Assembly: GCA_019415705.1 (NCBI GenBank)
Contig: DXYS01000087.1
Span: 1-7,047 of the forward strand
Origin: Bacteroidales bacterium
GTDB lineage: Bacteria > Bacteroidota > Bacteroidia > Bacteroidales > Muribaculaceae
Direction of reading: 5' to 3'
DNA length: 7,047 nt
Below the pieces are notes generated by a model. That model was not told where the DNA came from. It made no database searches and was given only the letters and a program-made list of their open reading frames with translations. A program made the translations under genes and the position numbers. Below, piece after piece: positions 7,004 to 7,047 of the stretch (its first letter is position 1; each line of letters begins with the position of its first letter).

Positions 7004-7011
7004 TATGTTTG
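7004..7011 (+). promoter_or_regulatory. Possible -7 promoter element for a gene beyond the right edge
   Basis: TATGTTTG matches the Bacteroidota -7 consensus TAnnTTTG. No good TTTG lies 19-20 nt upstream; a TTTG at 6988-6991 is only 12 nt away. If real, transcription would begin near 7018 and run out of the window. The element is short and T-rich DNA gives chance matches, so this is tentative. Confidence 0.25.
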
Positions 7012-7047
7012 TGGAGTAATTCGAATTGCAGCCTTTAAATATGCCGC

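Larger units (their letters stand above)
6803..7047. other. Gene-free right end with inverted repeats
   Basis: From the purB ATG to the window edge (338 bp) I see no credible coding sequence. An open frame at 6548-6892 on the plus strand mostly runs antisense to purB and reads on through the hairpins, so it is not taken as a gene. The stretch holds the purB promoter, a cluster of three hairpins (6832-6910), two smaller inverted repeats (6934-6946 and 6964-6976) and a possible outward promoter element (7004-7011). Confidence 0.6.

Overview
The window looks like a piece of a chromosome from the phylum Bacteroidota, probably a gut member of the order Bacteroidales. The order-level placement is an inference from protein style and promoter type; I could not run a search. 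Three promoter-like sites fit the Bacteroidota pattern (TTTG, about 19-20 nt, TAnnTTTG). Shine-Dalgarno sequences are absent in front of the genes, as is usual in this phylum. The three proteins also read like Bacteroidales versions of their families.

Layout from left to right. (1) A tRNA-Asn(GTT) gene on the minus strand is cut by the left edge, and its promoter lies at about 83-114. (2) A T-rich divergent intergenic region of about 180 bp separates it from the next gene. (3) A secreted or periplasmic S41 (C-terminal processing) peptidase, 232-1896, is on the plus strand with its own promoter. (4) mfd follows on the same strand: the transcription-repair coupling factor, with all motor motifs intact. 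It very likely starts at ATG 1951 rather than GTG 1921. (5) A 73-bp convergent intergenic region holds two strong hairpins. (6) purB, adenylosuccinate lyase, is on the minus strand (6709-5366), with a close match to the Bacteroidota promoter consensus upstream. (7) The last 338 bp contain no credible gene. They hold the purB promoter, then a row of three hairpins (6832-6910), two smaller inverted repeats, and a possible promoter element pointing out of the window.

Functionally this is housekeeping DNA: translation (tRNA-Asn), envelope proteolysis (S41 peptidase), transcription-coupled DNA repair (Mfd) and purine synthesis (PurB). The S41 gene and mfd are co-oriented, separated by only 24-54 bp, and could be co-transcribed, although their functions are not obviously linked. 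I found no transposase, phage gene, CRISPR array, toxin-antitoxin pair or defence gene. The least explained part is the hairpin cluster at the right end, which may be a dispersed palindromic repeat or a structured RNA. I do not see a new multi-gene system in this window.
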